Below are positions 1 through 8,547 of a stretch of DNA of 64,000 nucleotides, piece by piece. Each line of letters starts with the position of its first letter. The first letter of the stretch is position 1. The DNA is taken from NCBI RefSeq assembly GCF_001280565.1, contig NZ_LGRO01000001.1:2728001-2792000 (forward strand), given 5' to 3'. This stretch comes from Sulfobacillus thermosulfidooxidans. GTDB lineage: Bacteria; Bacillota; Sulfobacillia; Sulfobacillales; Sulfobacillaceae. A program made the position numbers and the translations under genes. The notes under the pieces are model-generated. The model was not told the DNA's origin. It made no database searches and saw only the letters and a list, made by a program, of their open reading frames with translations.

Positions 1-401
1 TGCAGTTGCAACAGGCTTTTGTACGCAGTCGGGACAAAATTATTGATACCTTGTTATCGGGGGACTCCTTAAATGTTGTTGTCGTCATGGAAAATCATGG
101 GGACCAGGCGTTTAGGGGACATTTGAGCTTGGCCTTAAGACGGCCGGATGGGCTTGAAATTGCCAGTTTCTCGACGTTACTGGACGGGACACCAGTGCTC
201 TTCCCACAAGGAACGGTGCGGGTATCGTTGAATATGCCGGAATTGTACTTAACGGCGGGCCAATATGAAATGAGCGTGACTTTATATGATGATAATGGTC
301 GCCGGTTGAAAGAATGGCCGGGAGCCATTTCCTTGGCTGTACAATCGATGGCAAGAAGCCCAGGACTTTTGGTGCTTCCCCACACGTGGCAGGTGGAATA
401 G
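1..401 (+). CDS. ABC polysaccharide exporter ATPase, C-terminal (Wzt-C) domain, 5'-truncated
   Basis: The reading frame is open at the window edge and ends at a TAG at 399-401, so only the last ~130 residues are seen. They look like the carbohydrate-binding C-terminal domain of Wzt-type ATPases (Wzt_C): a beta-sandwich pattern with SGDSLNVVV near its start, a RRPDG turn, the LYLTAGQYEMSVTLYDDNG segment and a final LPHTWQVE where relatives end in LPH-W. Such proteins energise export of lipid-linked polysaccharide and read the glycan end. The stop overlaps the GTG of the next glycosyltransferase by one base, so the genes are translationally coupled. The ATPase domain must lie upstream of this window. 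Confidence 0.75.
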   Translation, partial: QLQQAFVRSRDKIIDTLLSGDSLNVVVVMENHGDQAFRGHLSLALRRPDGLEIASFSTLLDGTPVLFPQGTVRVSLNMPELYLTAGQYEMSVTLYDDNGRRLKEWPGAISLAVQSMARSPGLLVLPHTWQVE

Positions 402-1492
402 TGACAAAGCCTGTTATTGGTATAGATGCCCGTTACGGAATGCACAGTCCCCGCCGAGGTATTGGGGAATATATCTACCAATTGCTTCGCCATTTAGCGG
501 ATATTCCCAGATCCTATGATCTTCTCCTGTATGCTGATGAACGAGCAGATAGGGAGATCATCAAACAATTTCGCTCGGCATTTCCTATAGAGATTTTGAA
601 GGCTCCCAATTTCTTTTGGTGGGAACAATTTGCTATGCCGCATGCGGCGCGTTCTTTGTCACTCATTCACGGGACGGCCAACATCGGCCCGTTACGCACT
701 AGACAACCTTTAGTCCTGACGGTTCATGACGTCATTGAATGGCACCGGGGCAAGGATTTCGGAGGTCAAATTCCCTTACGCCATCATTTGAGCCGGTTAT
801 ACCGGATGAATGCCCTCAAGTATTTAGTGCACAAAAGCGCGCTGATCTTTACGGTGTCTCATCATGCGGCATTAGACATTGCGTCGACGTTACACGTTCC
901 CATCGATCAGATCATTGTGACGCCCTTGGCCCCTAAATATCAAGCTGACAAGGTCAAATGGCCCAAAAAGCCCTTTGTCTTAGTGTTGGGAGCCATGGAC
1001 CCCAGAAAAAATCTGGCCTTGGTGATGAAAACGGCGGCTTTGTTAGTTAGCCGTGGGGTGTCCTTTAAAGTCGTGGGAATTGAATCCCGTCACTTATCCC
1101 GGGTAATGCAGGATGCTTTGGTCCCGGAGAATGTGGAATTATGCACAATGATTGATGACGTTGCCTTAGCGGATTTATATGCTGAAGCCAGCTGTTTTGT
1201 TTATCCTAGCCTTTACGAGGGGTTTGGTCTACCGATTTTGGAGGCGATGTCCTTGGGCTGTCCGGTGATTACTGGAACCAATAGTTCATTGCCTGAAATC
1301 GGGGGTGATGCGGCTTTCTATGTTGATCCACTCGATCCCTCTCACTTGGCCGATGCAATATGGCAGGTCATCACCCATCCGGATCAACAAAAAGATTTGG
1401 CGGAACGGGGACAACAGCGTGCGGGACGGTTTGACTGGAATAAGACGGCTTCACTGACTGATGAAGGATATCGGCGTGTTCTAGGGATTTAG
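401..1492 (+). CDS. Glycosyltransferase family 4 (GT-B)
   Basis: A 363-residue GT-B glycosyltransferase. The N-terminal half starts IGIDARYGMHSPRRGIGEYI, typical of GT4 mannosyl/rhamnosyl transferases. The C-terminal half carries the donor-binding signature YPSLYEGFGLPILEAMSLG, with the E-x7-E pair. It probably adds a sugar from a nucleotide donor to the surface polysaccharide exported by the upstream Wzt-type transporter. The frame is open further upstream, but GTG at 401 overlaps the preceding stop and aligns with the family start, so I chose it. Sugar and acceptor cannot be told from sequence. Confidence 0.85.
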   Translation: MTKPVIGIDARYGMHSPRRGIGEYIYQLLRHLADIPRSYDLLLYADERADREIIKQFRSAFPIEILKAPNFFWWEQFAMPHAARSLSLIHGTANIGPLRTRQPLVLTVHDVIEWHRGKDFGGQIPLRHHLSRLYRMNALKYLVHKSALIFTVSHHAALDIASTLHVPIDQIIVTPLAPKYQADKVKWPKKPFVLVLGAMDPRKNLALVMKTAALLVSRGVSFKVVGIESRHLSRVMQDALVPENVELCTMIDDVALADLYAEASCFVYPSLYEGFGLPILEAMSLGCPVITGTNSSLPEIGGDAAFYVDPLDPSHLADAIWQVITHPDQQKDLAERGQQRAGRFDWNKTASLTDEGYRRVLGI

Positions 1493-1548
1493 GGTAATGG
1501 AAAGCGATTAGGCAATGGAGGGGAAAGACAATAGCCACGGTTGTTGCT

Positions 1549-2607
1549 ATGGATGTGCGAGTTTTGTCTGGCCAACGTGAACGCGTTGGAATTGCTCAAT
1601 ATATAGCGCGTTTATTGGCTGAATATCAACATGATGGCCAAGATGTAGCCTTGTACCCTCTGTCCTATGAAAAGAATGATAGTGAATTGGATGGGGTAGG
1701 CGTTCGTGTCATTCGTCGTATCAAAGGAATCCCCTGGCAAAGTCTCTTACTGCCGTGGCATTTACGGCGTCATCACTATGATGTGTTTCATGGCCCGGCA
1801 TTTAGTATTCCGCCCTTCAGTCCCATCCCATCTGTTGTGACGATCCATGATGCCGCCTTCTACCGTATGCCTGAGGTCGTTAGGTCGGATACGGTTCGCT
1901 ATCTGATGCAGGTCGTGCCGCGTTCAATGCGCAATGCGACCAAGATTATCGTTCCTTCTGGGGAAGTGCGAGACGACTTGTTGAAAATGGCTTCGACTTT
2001 GAGTCCCGATCGTATTGCGGTGATTGGGCTCGGCAGTGATCGGTTAAGAGATGTTCCGCCATCCCCCGAATCATTCCTGGCGGCACCCTATTTTCTTCAT
2101 GTGGGAACGATAGAGCCCCGTAAGAATTTGGAGTTTTTGCTAAAAGTGTTCAATGAGACCGTCACAAAAGGCCATTTGCCCCATCATTTAGTGTTGGCCG
2201 GATCAAATGGCTGGAACAACGAATCATTTTGGCGGGCTTATGAGAATTTCCCACTGAAAGACCGCGTGCACATTTTGGGCTATGTGTCAGATCGTGAGAC
2301 GGTAAGACTGTATCATGATGCGGCGATATATCTTTCCCCATCCCGTTATGAAGGCTTTGGGTTGGGAAGTTTTGAGGCGTTGTGGCATGGTTGTCCAGTC
2401 ATTGCTTCGCCGACGGGAGGGGTGAGGGATTATGCCGTGGCTGGGCTTTATGTCTTAGCCCCGGACGATATCGAATCATGGGCTCAAAAAATTATGGAAA
2501 TCGTAACACACCGGGTGGATGTTGACCGACAAGCGTTGCCGACTTGGCATGAGACCTATGCGCAGCACGTGGCTCTTTATCAAGAGGTGAGCCATGAAAA
2601 ACGGTGA
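1549..2607 (+). CDS. Glycosyltransferase family 4 (GT-B)
   Basis: A 352-residue paralogue of the preceding glycosyltransferase with the same start logic (DVRVLSGQRERVGIAQYIA) and the donor-site signature SPSRYEGFGLGSFEALWHG. It belongs to the same surface-polysaccharide operon and its 3' end overlaps the start of the GT2 gene by 14 bp. ATG at 1549 is the first ordinary start codon. The only good ribosome binding site (GGAGGGG, about 1517-1523) lies more than 20 bases upstream, at proper distance from an in-frame ATA at 1531, so the true start may be that rare codon. Donor specificity is unknown. Confidence 0.85.
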   Translation: MDVRVLSGQRERVGIAQYIARLLAEYQHDGQDVALYPLSYEKNDSELDGVGVRVIRRIKGIPWQSLLLPWHLRRHHYDVFHGPAFSIPPFSPIPSVVTIHDAAFYRMPEVVRSDTVRYLMQVVPRSMRNATKIIVPSGEVRDDLLKMASTLSPDRIAVIGLGSDRLRDVPPSPESFLAAPYFLHVGTIEPRKNLEFLLKVFNETVTKGHLPHHLVLAGSNGWNNESFWRAYENFPLKDRVHILGYVSDRETVRLYHDAAIYLSPSRYEGFGLGSFEALWHGCPVIASPTGGVRDYAVAGLYVLAPDDIESWAQKIMEIVTHRVDVDRQALPTWHETYAQHVALYQEVSHEKR

Positions 2608-3553
2608 CAGGCTGCGAGTTGAAGATGTCTCTGTCATTATTGTGAATTATAACGGGGAAAAAGTTATTGCTCAAGCGGTTCAATCCGTTCTGGCTCTTCG
2701 CCCAAGACCATTAGAATGCATTGTGGTTGATAATGGATCGACTGATCAAAGCGTGAATATTCTTCACCGGTTTTCCGATCCCCTATTACGCTTGGTCTCT
2801 TTAACGGAAAACCGTGGCGTTGCCGGTGGTCGTAATGTTGGTGTGGCTAACGCCCGGGGACGAATTTTGGCGTTTTTAGATAGTGATGGAGAGGCGACTG
2901 CGAGCTGGCTTGTTAGGGCCGTGGAGGATCTGGTGGAGCAAGAAGAGGCGGGAGCCATTGCGCCATTAGTGTTGATGAAACACGGGCAAATTATTAACGG
3001 GGCAGGCTCCTTCCTTGATAGCAGCGGTCACGGCCGAGACCGTCTTTGGGGAGAGCCTTTGGCCCAGCATGAAAGCATTGTGCTGACCTGGCGTGGACAG
3101 CCAGTAGATTATCCGATGGGGTGTGGCATGGTTATACGCCGTCAGGGACTTGAGGCCATTTGGCCATTAGATGAGACAATGCCTAAATGGCATGACGATA
3201 CCGAGATTGGAATTCGTATCCGGCAATTAGGGTATCACGTGATCTTTGAACCGTTATCCCGCGTGTTACATCATCCAGGCCATTCTGATCCCAAGGACAA
3301 TCGGCAACGCCAGCATATGGCCGAAACAGCGCGACTGTTATTGGTGTGGAAATATTATCCCTTAACGAGAGCCATTACCGTGACGCTGCATTATAGTTTT
3401 TTTGCCCTCACAGCTTCTCGATACCACTTGTCGTATACAAAAGATTTATGGAAAACATGGTCGAAATTATGGGGAGAACGTAAAAAAATTTGGGCAATTC
3501 GCCAACGATGGCGAAATAAAGGCAATATGGTCGGAAAATCTTTCCTGCTGTGA
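2594..3553 (+). CDS. Glycosyltransferase family 2 (GT-A)
   Basis: A 319-residue GT-A enzyme. The N-terminus has the GT2 hallmarks VSVIIVNYNGEKVIAQAVQS and VVDNGSTDQS, then ENRGVAGGRNVG and the metal-binding region FLDSDGE. This resembles rhamnosyltransferase-like GT2 enzymes with DSD where DDD or DxD is usual. A later WHDDTEIGIRIRQLGY corresponds to the ED-type acceptor-base region. The C-terminal ~60 residues have a hydrophobic stretch and a basic tail, suggesting membrane association. It overlaps the upstream gene and probably completes the glycan assembly set. Start is ATG with GAGGTGAGCC just upstream. Confidence 0.85.
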   Translation: MKNGDRLRVEDVSVIIVNYNGEKVIAQAVQSVLALRPRPLECIVVDNGSTDQSVNILHRFSDPLLRLVSLTENRGVAGGRNVGVANARGRILAFLDSDGEATASWLVRAVEDLVEQEEAGAIAPLVLMKHGQIINGAGSFLDSSGHGRDRLWGEPLAQHESIVLTWRGQPVDYPMGCGMVIRRQGLEAIWPLDETMPKWHDDTEIGIRIRQLGYHVIFEPLSRVLHHPGHSDPKDNRQRQHMAETARLLLVWKYYPLTRAITVTLHYSFFALTASRYHLSYTKDLWKTWSKLWGERKKIWAIRQRWRNKGNMVGKSFLL

Positions 3554-3595
3554 TGGAGTTTGTTATTATGGCAGGAGATTTTGTAGAAGGTAAAG

Positions 3596-4834
3596 GTGTC
3601 GGTCGTGGAGGACGTGAAAATTCGGCCTGCGTCCCTTACGGTAGGTGACCGGATTCGGAACCTGCGTCTGTTGCAGGGGCTGTCGTTGGAAGCGCTGGCA
3701 ACCCCAGGTATTCCTGTTTCAGTGGTTGAGTTGATAGAAACCAATCAATGTGTGCCTCCTGACGATTGGATCCGGCACTTTGCTCACGTTCTCGGAGTGG
3801 ACATGAGCGCGTTAATTTGTCCACAAAAGGTTGCCTTGAGGCAAGCAGCACAGACTTTATGTGCTGCAGGACATGATGCCGTTTTAACAGGACGTCATGA
3901 GGATGCTGCAGAAATTTTAACCCAAGCCTATCAATTCACCCGGGCTTACCAGTGGCATGACTTACTCGCGTCCATTGGTCCCGATTTGTCCCAAGCCTTG
4001 CAATTAACGGGTCATATATCGCAAGCGGCCGATTTTGGCTTGCATATTTTGTTGTCACTCCCTGCTCGAATCGATCCCAATCATCGGCGTCACATATTAA
4101 TTCGCACAGGCAATGCGCTCTATCAAATGAATCATTTTGCCATGGCTGCTGTGCTTTATGATCACGTGATATCTGAGGCAGCTGGGGATAGGCGGATTAT
4201 TATAAAAATGTTATTAAATACCGGTCTTTGTCATTTGAATATGGGTCAATTTCATCAAGCATATCGCACTTTTGAAGAATGCTGGGAAATTGGCAAGGAG
4301 CTTGAAGAACCTTACTGGCTGGCTTGGACTCATATTGATCTGGCCGCGTGTGATCTCATGCAACATCAAGCGAAGCCAAGAACCCTCGATCATTTACAGC
4401 AAGCCGAGGAATTCGCGCTCGCGGCCCATGACCAAGCGGCTTATGCTGCGGTTATTCATGACCGGGGCGAATATTATCTTTATCAACGAGAATGGAAAAA
4501 GGCTGAGACCTGTCTCATTGATGCCCTCGGTTATTTGAGGGATGATAGCACGACCTATGCTTTTATTTTAGACGACTTAGCCGAGCTATACATTCATCGC
4601 CGACATTGGCGTAAAGCGCAGAAAATAATTCAACGCATGCTAAAAATTTCGCGGCTCATCCATAACGAACGCATCCAGGGATTAGCCCACCGGCGTCAAA
4701 TGCAGTGGCACTTGTCTCGTCAACAAAAAGATGAGGCGGCCGAATATTTTTATCGTGCCTTGTCCGTTTTTAATCAGATTGGTCATCAATTTGAAGTTCA
4801 ACAAACATTGGCACTGTGGTCTCAGTCTTCGTGA
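3596..4834 (+). CDS. XRE-type helix-turn-helix protein with TPR repeats
   Basis: A 412-residue protein with an N-terminal Cro/C1-type helix-turn-helix (about residues 15-72, VGDRIRNLRLLQGLSLEALA). The remainder is a helical array of tetratricopeptide-like repeats, seen as recurring A-x(7)-Y/L and W-K/R-A motifs (for example HRRHWRKAQKII). The layout is that of Firmicute regulators of the RRNPP/Rgg type, where the repeat domain binds a peptide or small ligand and controls DNA binding. No peptide gene was recognised next to it. GTG at 3596 is preceded by AGAAGG. It lies 43 bp after the glycosyltransferase operon; whether it controls that operon is not shown. Confidence 0.75.
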   Translation: MSVVEDVKIRPASLTVGDRIRNLRLLQGLSLEALATPGIPVSVVELIETNQCVPPDDWIRHFAHVLGVDMSALICPQKVALRQAAQTLCAAGHDAVLTGRHEDAAEILTQAYQFTRAYQWHDLLASIGPDLSQALQLTGHISQAADFGLHILLSLPARIDPNHRRHILIRTGNALYQMNHFAMAAVLYDHVISEAAGDRRIIIKMLLNTGLCHLNMGQFHQAYRTFEECWEIGKELEEPYWLAWTHIDLAACDLMQHQAKPRTLDHLQQAEEFALAAHDQAAYAAVIHDRGEYYLYQREWKKAETCLIDALGYLRDDSTTYAFILDDLAELYIHRRHWRKAQKIIQRMLKISRLIHNERIQGLAHRRQMQWHLSRQQKDEAAEYFYRALSVFNQIGHQFEVQQTLALWSQSS

Positions 4835-4951
4835 TACGTCTCCTCTCTTTTTTTCTTTCGTTAGAATAGTTTGTGAACGATTTGCTTGAATACTTCGTGA
4901 ATTGCCAGATTCCAGATAACAGATGAAAATAAGAAGGGAGGAGGTTGGTGT

Positions 4952-5890
4952 ATGTCAATCATTGATTATGGCCATGGGATTTATGCTATTGATTTATACG
5001 AGGAAGGAAAACCATTTCGCTCCAGTGCCTATGTGATTAAAGATGACCAGATTGCGTTAATTGAGACGGGATCGGCCAGAAGTCATGAGGCATTGCTTCA
5101 AGGTCTCAAAGAGTTGGACCTGAGTCCGACGGACTTAGATCATATTATTGTGACCCACGTGCATTTAGATCATGCAGGGGGAGCGGGTCAAATGATGCAG
5201 AAAAGTCCTCATGCTCTATTACATGCGCATCCTCGGGCGGCTAGACATTTAATTGATCCCTCCAAACTGGATCAAGGTGCTCGCGCCGTGTATGGAGACC
5301 GTATGGATGAGATGTTTGGCGCCTTAATCCCCGTGGATGCAAGCCGGGTGGTCATTGAAGAAGATGAAGGAACCTTGCATCTGGGTGAGCATACGTTGAG
5401 TTTTTACCATACGCCAGGACATGCCAAACATCACATGTGTATTATGGACGATGTCACGCAGGGAATCTTCAGTGGGGATATGATCGGCATTCGTTATGTT
5501 CCGGGATATACCGGATGGGACTTTGATTATGGATTTCCTACCACGTCTCCCGTGGATTTTGATCCAGATGTGATGCTTGCATCCCTTGAACGAATGGAAG
5601 CGCTCGGAGCCCACCGGATTTATCACACCCATTTTGGAGTGTCAGAACCAGCGCGAGAGGCTTTTGACTTTTCCCGCAAAGGGGTGCACTATATCAACGA
5701 GCTGATTAAACAATTGCCGGATAATCCTAGTTATGAGCTAATCTACCGGGCGTTATCGGAAATTATTGCCCAAGATTTAAAACGCTTAGGCCATCCGGTA
5801 AAGACTGTGGATCCATTAGCTTTGGACATTATGCTGGATAGCCAAGGCATTTTGGTGTACATACAGAAGAAAAAAGCTGGGAAATTATAG
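4952..5890 (+). CDS. Metallo-beta-lactamase-fold hydrolase
   Basis: A 312-residue MBL-fold protein with the metal-binding signature THVHLDHAGG (HxHxDH), a later GHAKHH, the IFSGDMIG Asp ligand region and a final HTHFGV histidine. It is likely a cytoplasmic di-metal hydrolase of the glyoxalase II/lactonase type; the substrate cannot be assigned. The C-terminal ~70 residues are helical and not part of the core fold. ATG at 4952 follows a strong site (GGGAGGAGG). The NifX-like gene begins 15 bp after its stop, so the two are probably cotranscribed. Confidence 0.8.
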   Translation: MSIIDYGHGIYAIDLYEEGKPFRSSAYVIKDDQIALIETGSARSHEALLQGLKELDLSPTDLDHIIVTHVHLDHAGGAGQMMQKSPHALLHAHPRAARHLIDPSKLDQGARAVYGDRMDEMFGALIPVDASRVVIEEDEGTLHLGEHTLSFYHTPGHAKHHMCIMDDVTQGIFSGDMIGIRYVPGYTGWDFDYGFPTTSPVDFDPDVMLASLERMEALGAHRIYHTHFGVSEPAREAFDFSRKGVHYINELIKQLPDNPSYELIYRALSEIIAQDLKRLGHPVKTVDPLALDIMLDSQGILVYIQKKKAGKL

Positions 5891-5905
5891 AAAGAGGTGA
5901 GGGAG

Positions 5906-6244
5906 ATGGCACATATTATCTGTATTCCGGTTGATGAGGCTGGTCAGGTAGAGCCCCGGTGGGGACGGGCTCCACGGGTCGCGTTAGCGACGATTGAGGA
6001 TCATCAAATTACCAACTGGGAAGAATTCGATGTCCATTGGGATACATTACATGACCAGGACGGTGAAGGCCGGCATCATGCACGGATTGCGAAATTTCTG
6101 ATGGATCATCACGTGAGTGATGTCGCAGCGAGCCATATGGGTCCCGGTATGTCCCGGATGTTGGCCTCCATGCGACTGCACACCTATTTAGGCGTCGAAG
6201 GTGACGCACGACAAGTCATTGAAAGACTCGCTCAAGAATTGTAA
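5906..6244 (+). CDS. NifX/NafY-type (dinitrogenase Fe-Mo cofactor biosynthesis) domain protein
   Basis: A 112-residue protein fitting the single-domain NifX/NifB-C family: it opens IICIPVDEAGQVEPRWGRAP (relatives have VPVDEnG...FGRAP) and has a central SHMGPGMSRML where the family shows GGIGPNA. In nitrogenase systems the domain carries iron-molybdenum cofactor precursors, but stand-alone homologues in non-diazotrophs have no proven role. No nif genes are visible. ATG at 5906 was preferred over a GTG nine bases earlier, because GAGGTGAGGG is then correctly spaced. It follows the MBL-fold gene. Confidence 0.7.
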   Translation: MAHIICIPVDEAGQVEPRWGRAPRVALATIEDHQITNWEEFDVHWDTLHDQDGEGRHHARIAKFLMDHHVSDVAASHMGPGMSRMLASMRLHTYLGVEGDARQVIERLAQEL

Positions 6245-6300
6245 GCGTCACGATTCTCTGGGATGTCTCGGGGAATTGATAAAGGAGTTCACATCACAAA

Positions 6301-7143
6301 ATGAAACATGTGATTATTGGAGCCTCGGGTCAAGTGGGGACATACCTCTATCAAAAATTAGGTCAGGTTGGGGAAGACGTGACAGGGACCTATTATCGTC
6401 ATCCCCAAACGGGGTATAAGGCATTAGATATGAGTGATACCGAGGCTGTCGAGTCCCTTTTATCGGCTATTAAACCGGATGTTGTGTGGATTCCTGCGGC
6501 AATGGCCAATGTGGATTTTTGTGAAGAAAATCCTGAGTTGAGCTACGAACACAATGTCCGTGCGCCTCAAATAGTGGCAGAATTGGCGTCAAAACAAGGC
6601 GCACGGATTGTCTTTTTTTCTACGGACTATGTTTTTGATGGGATGAATGGACCTTATCAAGAGAAGGACCCTGTGCATCCCATCATGGTTTATGGTCAAC
6701 ACAAGGCGGAGATGGAACAGTACTTGTTGACGCAAGTGCCCCATAGTCTGGTAATCCGGCCAGCCTGGATTTATAGCCGGGATGATAACCCCCGAAATTT
6801 TGTCTACCGGGTGTTATCTGAACTGAAAAGGGGACATGCGGTTAAAGCAGTGACGGACCAATGGAATACGCCGACTCCCAGTGATGGGTTAGTGAACATG
6901 GCATGGAAAGCGCTACAAGATGAATTTGAGGGCATTTTACATATAGTAGGACCGGAGCGTTTAACGCGGTATGAATTGACGAAGCGTATTGCCAAGGCTT
7001 TTGGCTATGCTGTGGATTTAGTGGAACCGGTGACGACGGAATCATTTCATTTGCCTGCAAAGAGACCCTTGAATGGGGGCTTAAAGACACAGCATTCTTC
7101 TTATCGCTTGGTCGCAGGGCGTGATTTTGAGCCTTTGTTCTAG
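6301..7143 (+). CDS. RmlD-like sugar-nucleotide reductase (extended SDR)
   Basis: A 280-residue NAD(P)-binding protein of the RmlD/dTDP-4-dehydrorhamnose reductase family. It has the N-terminal dinucleotide motif GASGQVGTYL, a VWIPAAMANVDFCE segment matching the RmlD V-N-AA-T-VD-AE region, the STDYVFDG signature, and the catalytic Y-x3-K as YGQHK. The likely role is reduction of a 4-keto-6-deoxy nucleotide sugar for the surface polysaccharide made by the upstream glycosyltransferases. MAT2B-like regulators share the fold, so activity is inferred. ATG at 6301; an AAAGGAG site lies upstream. A strong terminator follows at 7160-7194. Confidence 0.75.
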   Translation: MKHVIIGASGQVGTYLYQKLGQVGEDVTGTYYRHPQTGYKALDMSDTEAVESLLSAIKPDVVWIPAAMANVDFCEENPELSYEHNVRAPQIVAELASKQGARIVFFSTDYVFDGMNGPYQEKDPVHPIMVYGQHKAEMEQYLLTQVPHSLVIRPAWIYSRDDNPRNFVYRVLSELKRGHAVKAVTDQWNTPTPSDGLVNMAWKALQDEFEGILHIVGPERLTRYELTKRIAKAFGYAVDLVEPVTTESFHLPAKRPLNGGLKTQHSSYRLVAGRDFEPLF

Positions 7144-7159
7144 TTCTTTAAAAAACGAA

Positions 7160-7194
7160 AATATCCCGCCCAGAGACGATCTGAGCGGGATATT
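7160..7194. terminator. Bidirectional intrinsic terminator
   Basis: A 15-bp inverted repeat (7160-7174 against 7180-7194, one mismatch) with a 5-base loop, A-rich on its left and T-rich on its right. It would end both the RmlD-like gene from the left and the decayed flagellin gene from the right. Confidence 0.8.
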
Positions 7195-7205
7195 ATTTTA
7201 TGAAT

Positions 7206-7735
7206 CTAGCCGAGTAACTTCAAAACGAGTCCGGGTAGCTGGTTGGCCGAAGCCAGTGCCTGAAGTCCCGTCTGCTGCAGAATTTGTTCTCGTGAGAAAT
7301 TACTCATGACCTGCGACATATTGGCGTCCATAATTGTTGATTTAGCCGCCTGCAGATTGGTGTTTTCTGTGTTCAGATTCTGAATCGTGTTATTCAATTG
7401 ATCTTGTTGTGCACCAGTTTGTAATTTACGGAATTGGCGTTGCTGTTTAATTGGGTTAACATAGGCTTTGAATTTCTTTTTGGAGGTCTTGCTGGTCTTG
7501 TGTTGTTTCGGGAATGCTTGAGGCTTGGGTAGCTAACTCCTGAATCTGAGTCACAATTTGTACGTCATTTTGGATACCACCATTGGCTGTATCTAACTAG
7601 TTCAAGGCTTGGTTGGCATTATTGAGGGCAGATTGATTCCACCTAATTCTCCACTCATTAAAGTGGCAATGGCTAAGCCTGCCGGATTGTCTCCGGGGGA
7701 ATTAATCTGTTAACCCGTGACATTAGCTATTCGAG
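7206..7735 (-). pseudogene. Decayed flagellin gene
   Basis: Reading leftward, the end (7397-7206) is an intact flagellin C-terminal D0 segment: NNTIQNLNTENTNLQAAKS, then SREQILQQTGLQALASANQLPG ending LLG. Further upstream on the same strand the conserved N-terminal part can be read in pieces: INSPGDNPAGLAIA, then ALN-stop-LDTANGGIQNDV and QELATQASS...DLQKEIQSL. Damage includes an in-frame TAA before the INSPGDNPAG motif, a frameshift near 7640, a TAG at 7597-7599 and TAA codons near 7453-7462. The variable central domain and the true N-terminus are missing. It cannot make a filament protein. Confidence 0.85.
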
Positions 7736-8397
7736 ATTCGTTAATGCATTGACGGCTTTGCAGAATAATAGTTCCGCGTGGACGACTTTACAAGGAGATG
7801 CTGGTTCCTTTTTATTGGGATTGCAATCGTTAGGATTGACGGGACTACAAGCTATGCAGGCTGTGCACCAGCAGGAAGTTACTCGGTCGATGTCTTACAA
7901 TTAGCTCAAACGGAAATCGACGGAACGGCCTCCACAGCTATTTCTATTACCGATTCTAGTGTCGCCCTTAATCTCTCCACTGCGACTGTCGCCTTTGTCG
8001 TTGGTGGGGTTACCGTGTCCATTGGCGTTAATACCAGTACTACCTTGAACCAATTTAGTGAGTGATATCAATCAAAGTGGTGCCCCTGTTGATGCTCAGG
8101 CCGCCGAGTCTGGCGATAATTACTATCTTAAGCTCTACGGGACTCAAACTGACCAAGCTATTTCTTAATATTAACGGGACCGTAGTCTTGTCGGATGTTG
8201 GCATTTTTTCCAGTACGTCCAGTGGATATCAACTTAACCAAGTGCAAGCTGCTCCGGTTGCGTTAGTGTCCTACCAGGGATCTACTGTTTCCAGTGCGAC
8301 GAATATCTATAACAATTTGATTCCCAACGTGACGTTATCCTTGTCTACTAACGATAGGCCCGTAATCACGTACAACATATTCAGCTATTGCGATTAG
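7733..8397 (+). pseudogene. fliD: Decayed fliD (flagellar cap / HAP2) fragment
   Basis: Three frames must be joined to read this. First comes RFVNALTALQNNSSAWTTLQ, then GSYSVDVLQLAQ and VGGVTVSIGVNTSTTLNQF (7778-8055). A frameshift leads to SDINQSGAPVDAQ..GDNYYLKLYGTQT, and a further shift gives LSDVGIFS..GYQLNQVQAA and IPNVTLSLS. These match the N-terminal half of FliD, including the LAQ(A), GV-V-...TLN-L and SDVG(I/L) landmarks. The start codon region and the whole C-terminal half are absent. It is divergent from, and shares its breakpoint with, the flagellin pseudogene. Confidence 0.8.
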
Positions 8398-8547
8398 GGC
8401 ATCGTAATGGTATGCGGAATTAGCATCAAATTCGGTTGCCACCAGTCTTTGTAATTGGTCAATGGGGCAGTGTATACGTAAGTACATTCTTTTCATCATG
8501 GGACCATCGTCAATCCGTTTTGCCACCGACTCATACAATCTACTAGT

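Noticed and set aside
3545-3585. Hairpin between the GT2 gene and the XRE/TPR gene as a terminator
   Set aside because: AAATCT-CCTGC/GCAGG-AGATTT arms match only with a bulge and no T-run follows.
5906-6244. Evidence for nitrogen fixation from the NifX-like gene
   Set aside because: No nifH, nifD, nifK, nifB or other nif genes nearby; stand-alone NifX-domain proteins are common in non-fixers.
8335-8538. Minus-strand 67-codon ORF overlapping the fliD remnant
   Set aside because: No binding site, overlap with readable fliD sequence, and no family recognised; a transposase relic was considered, but the motifs were not convincing.
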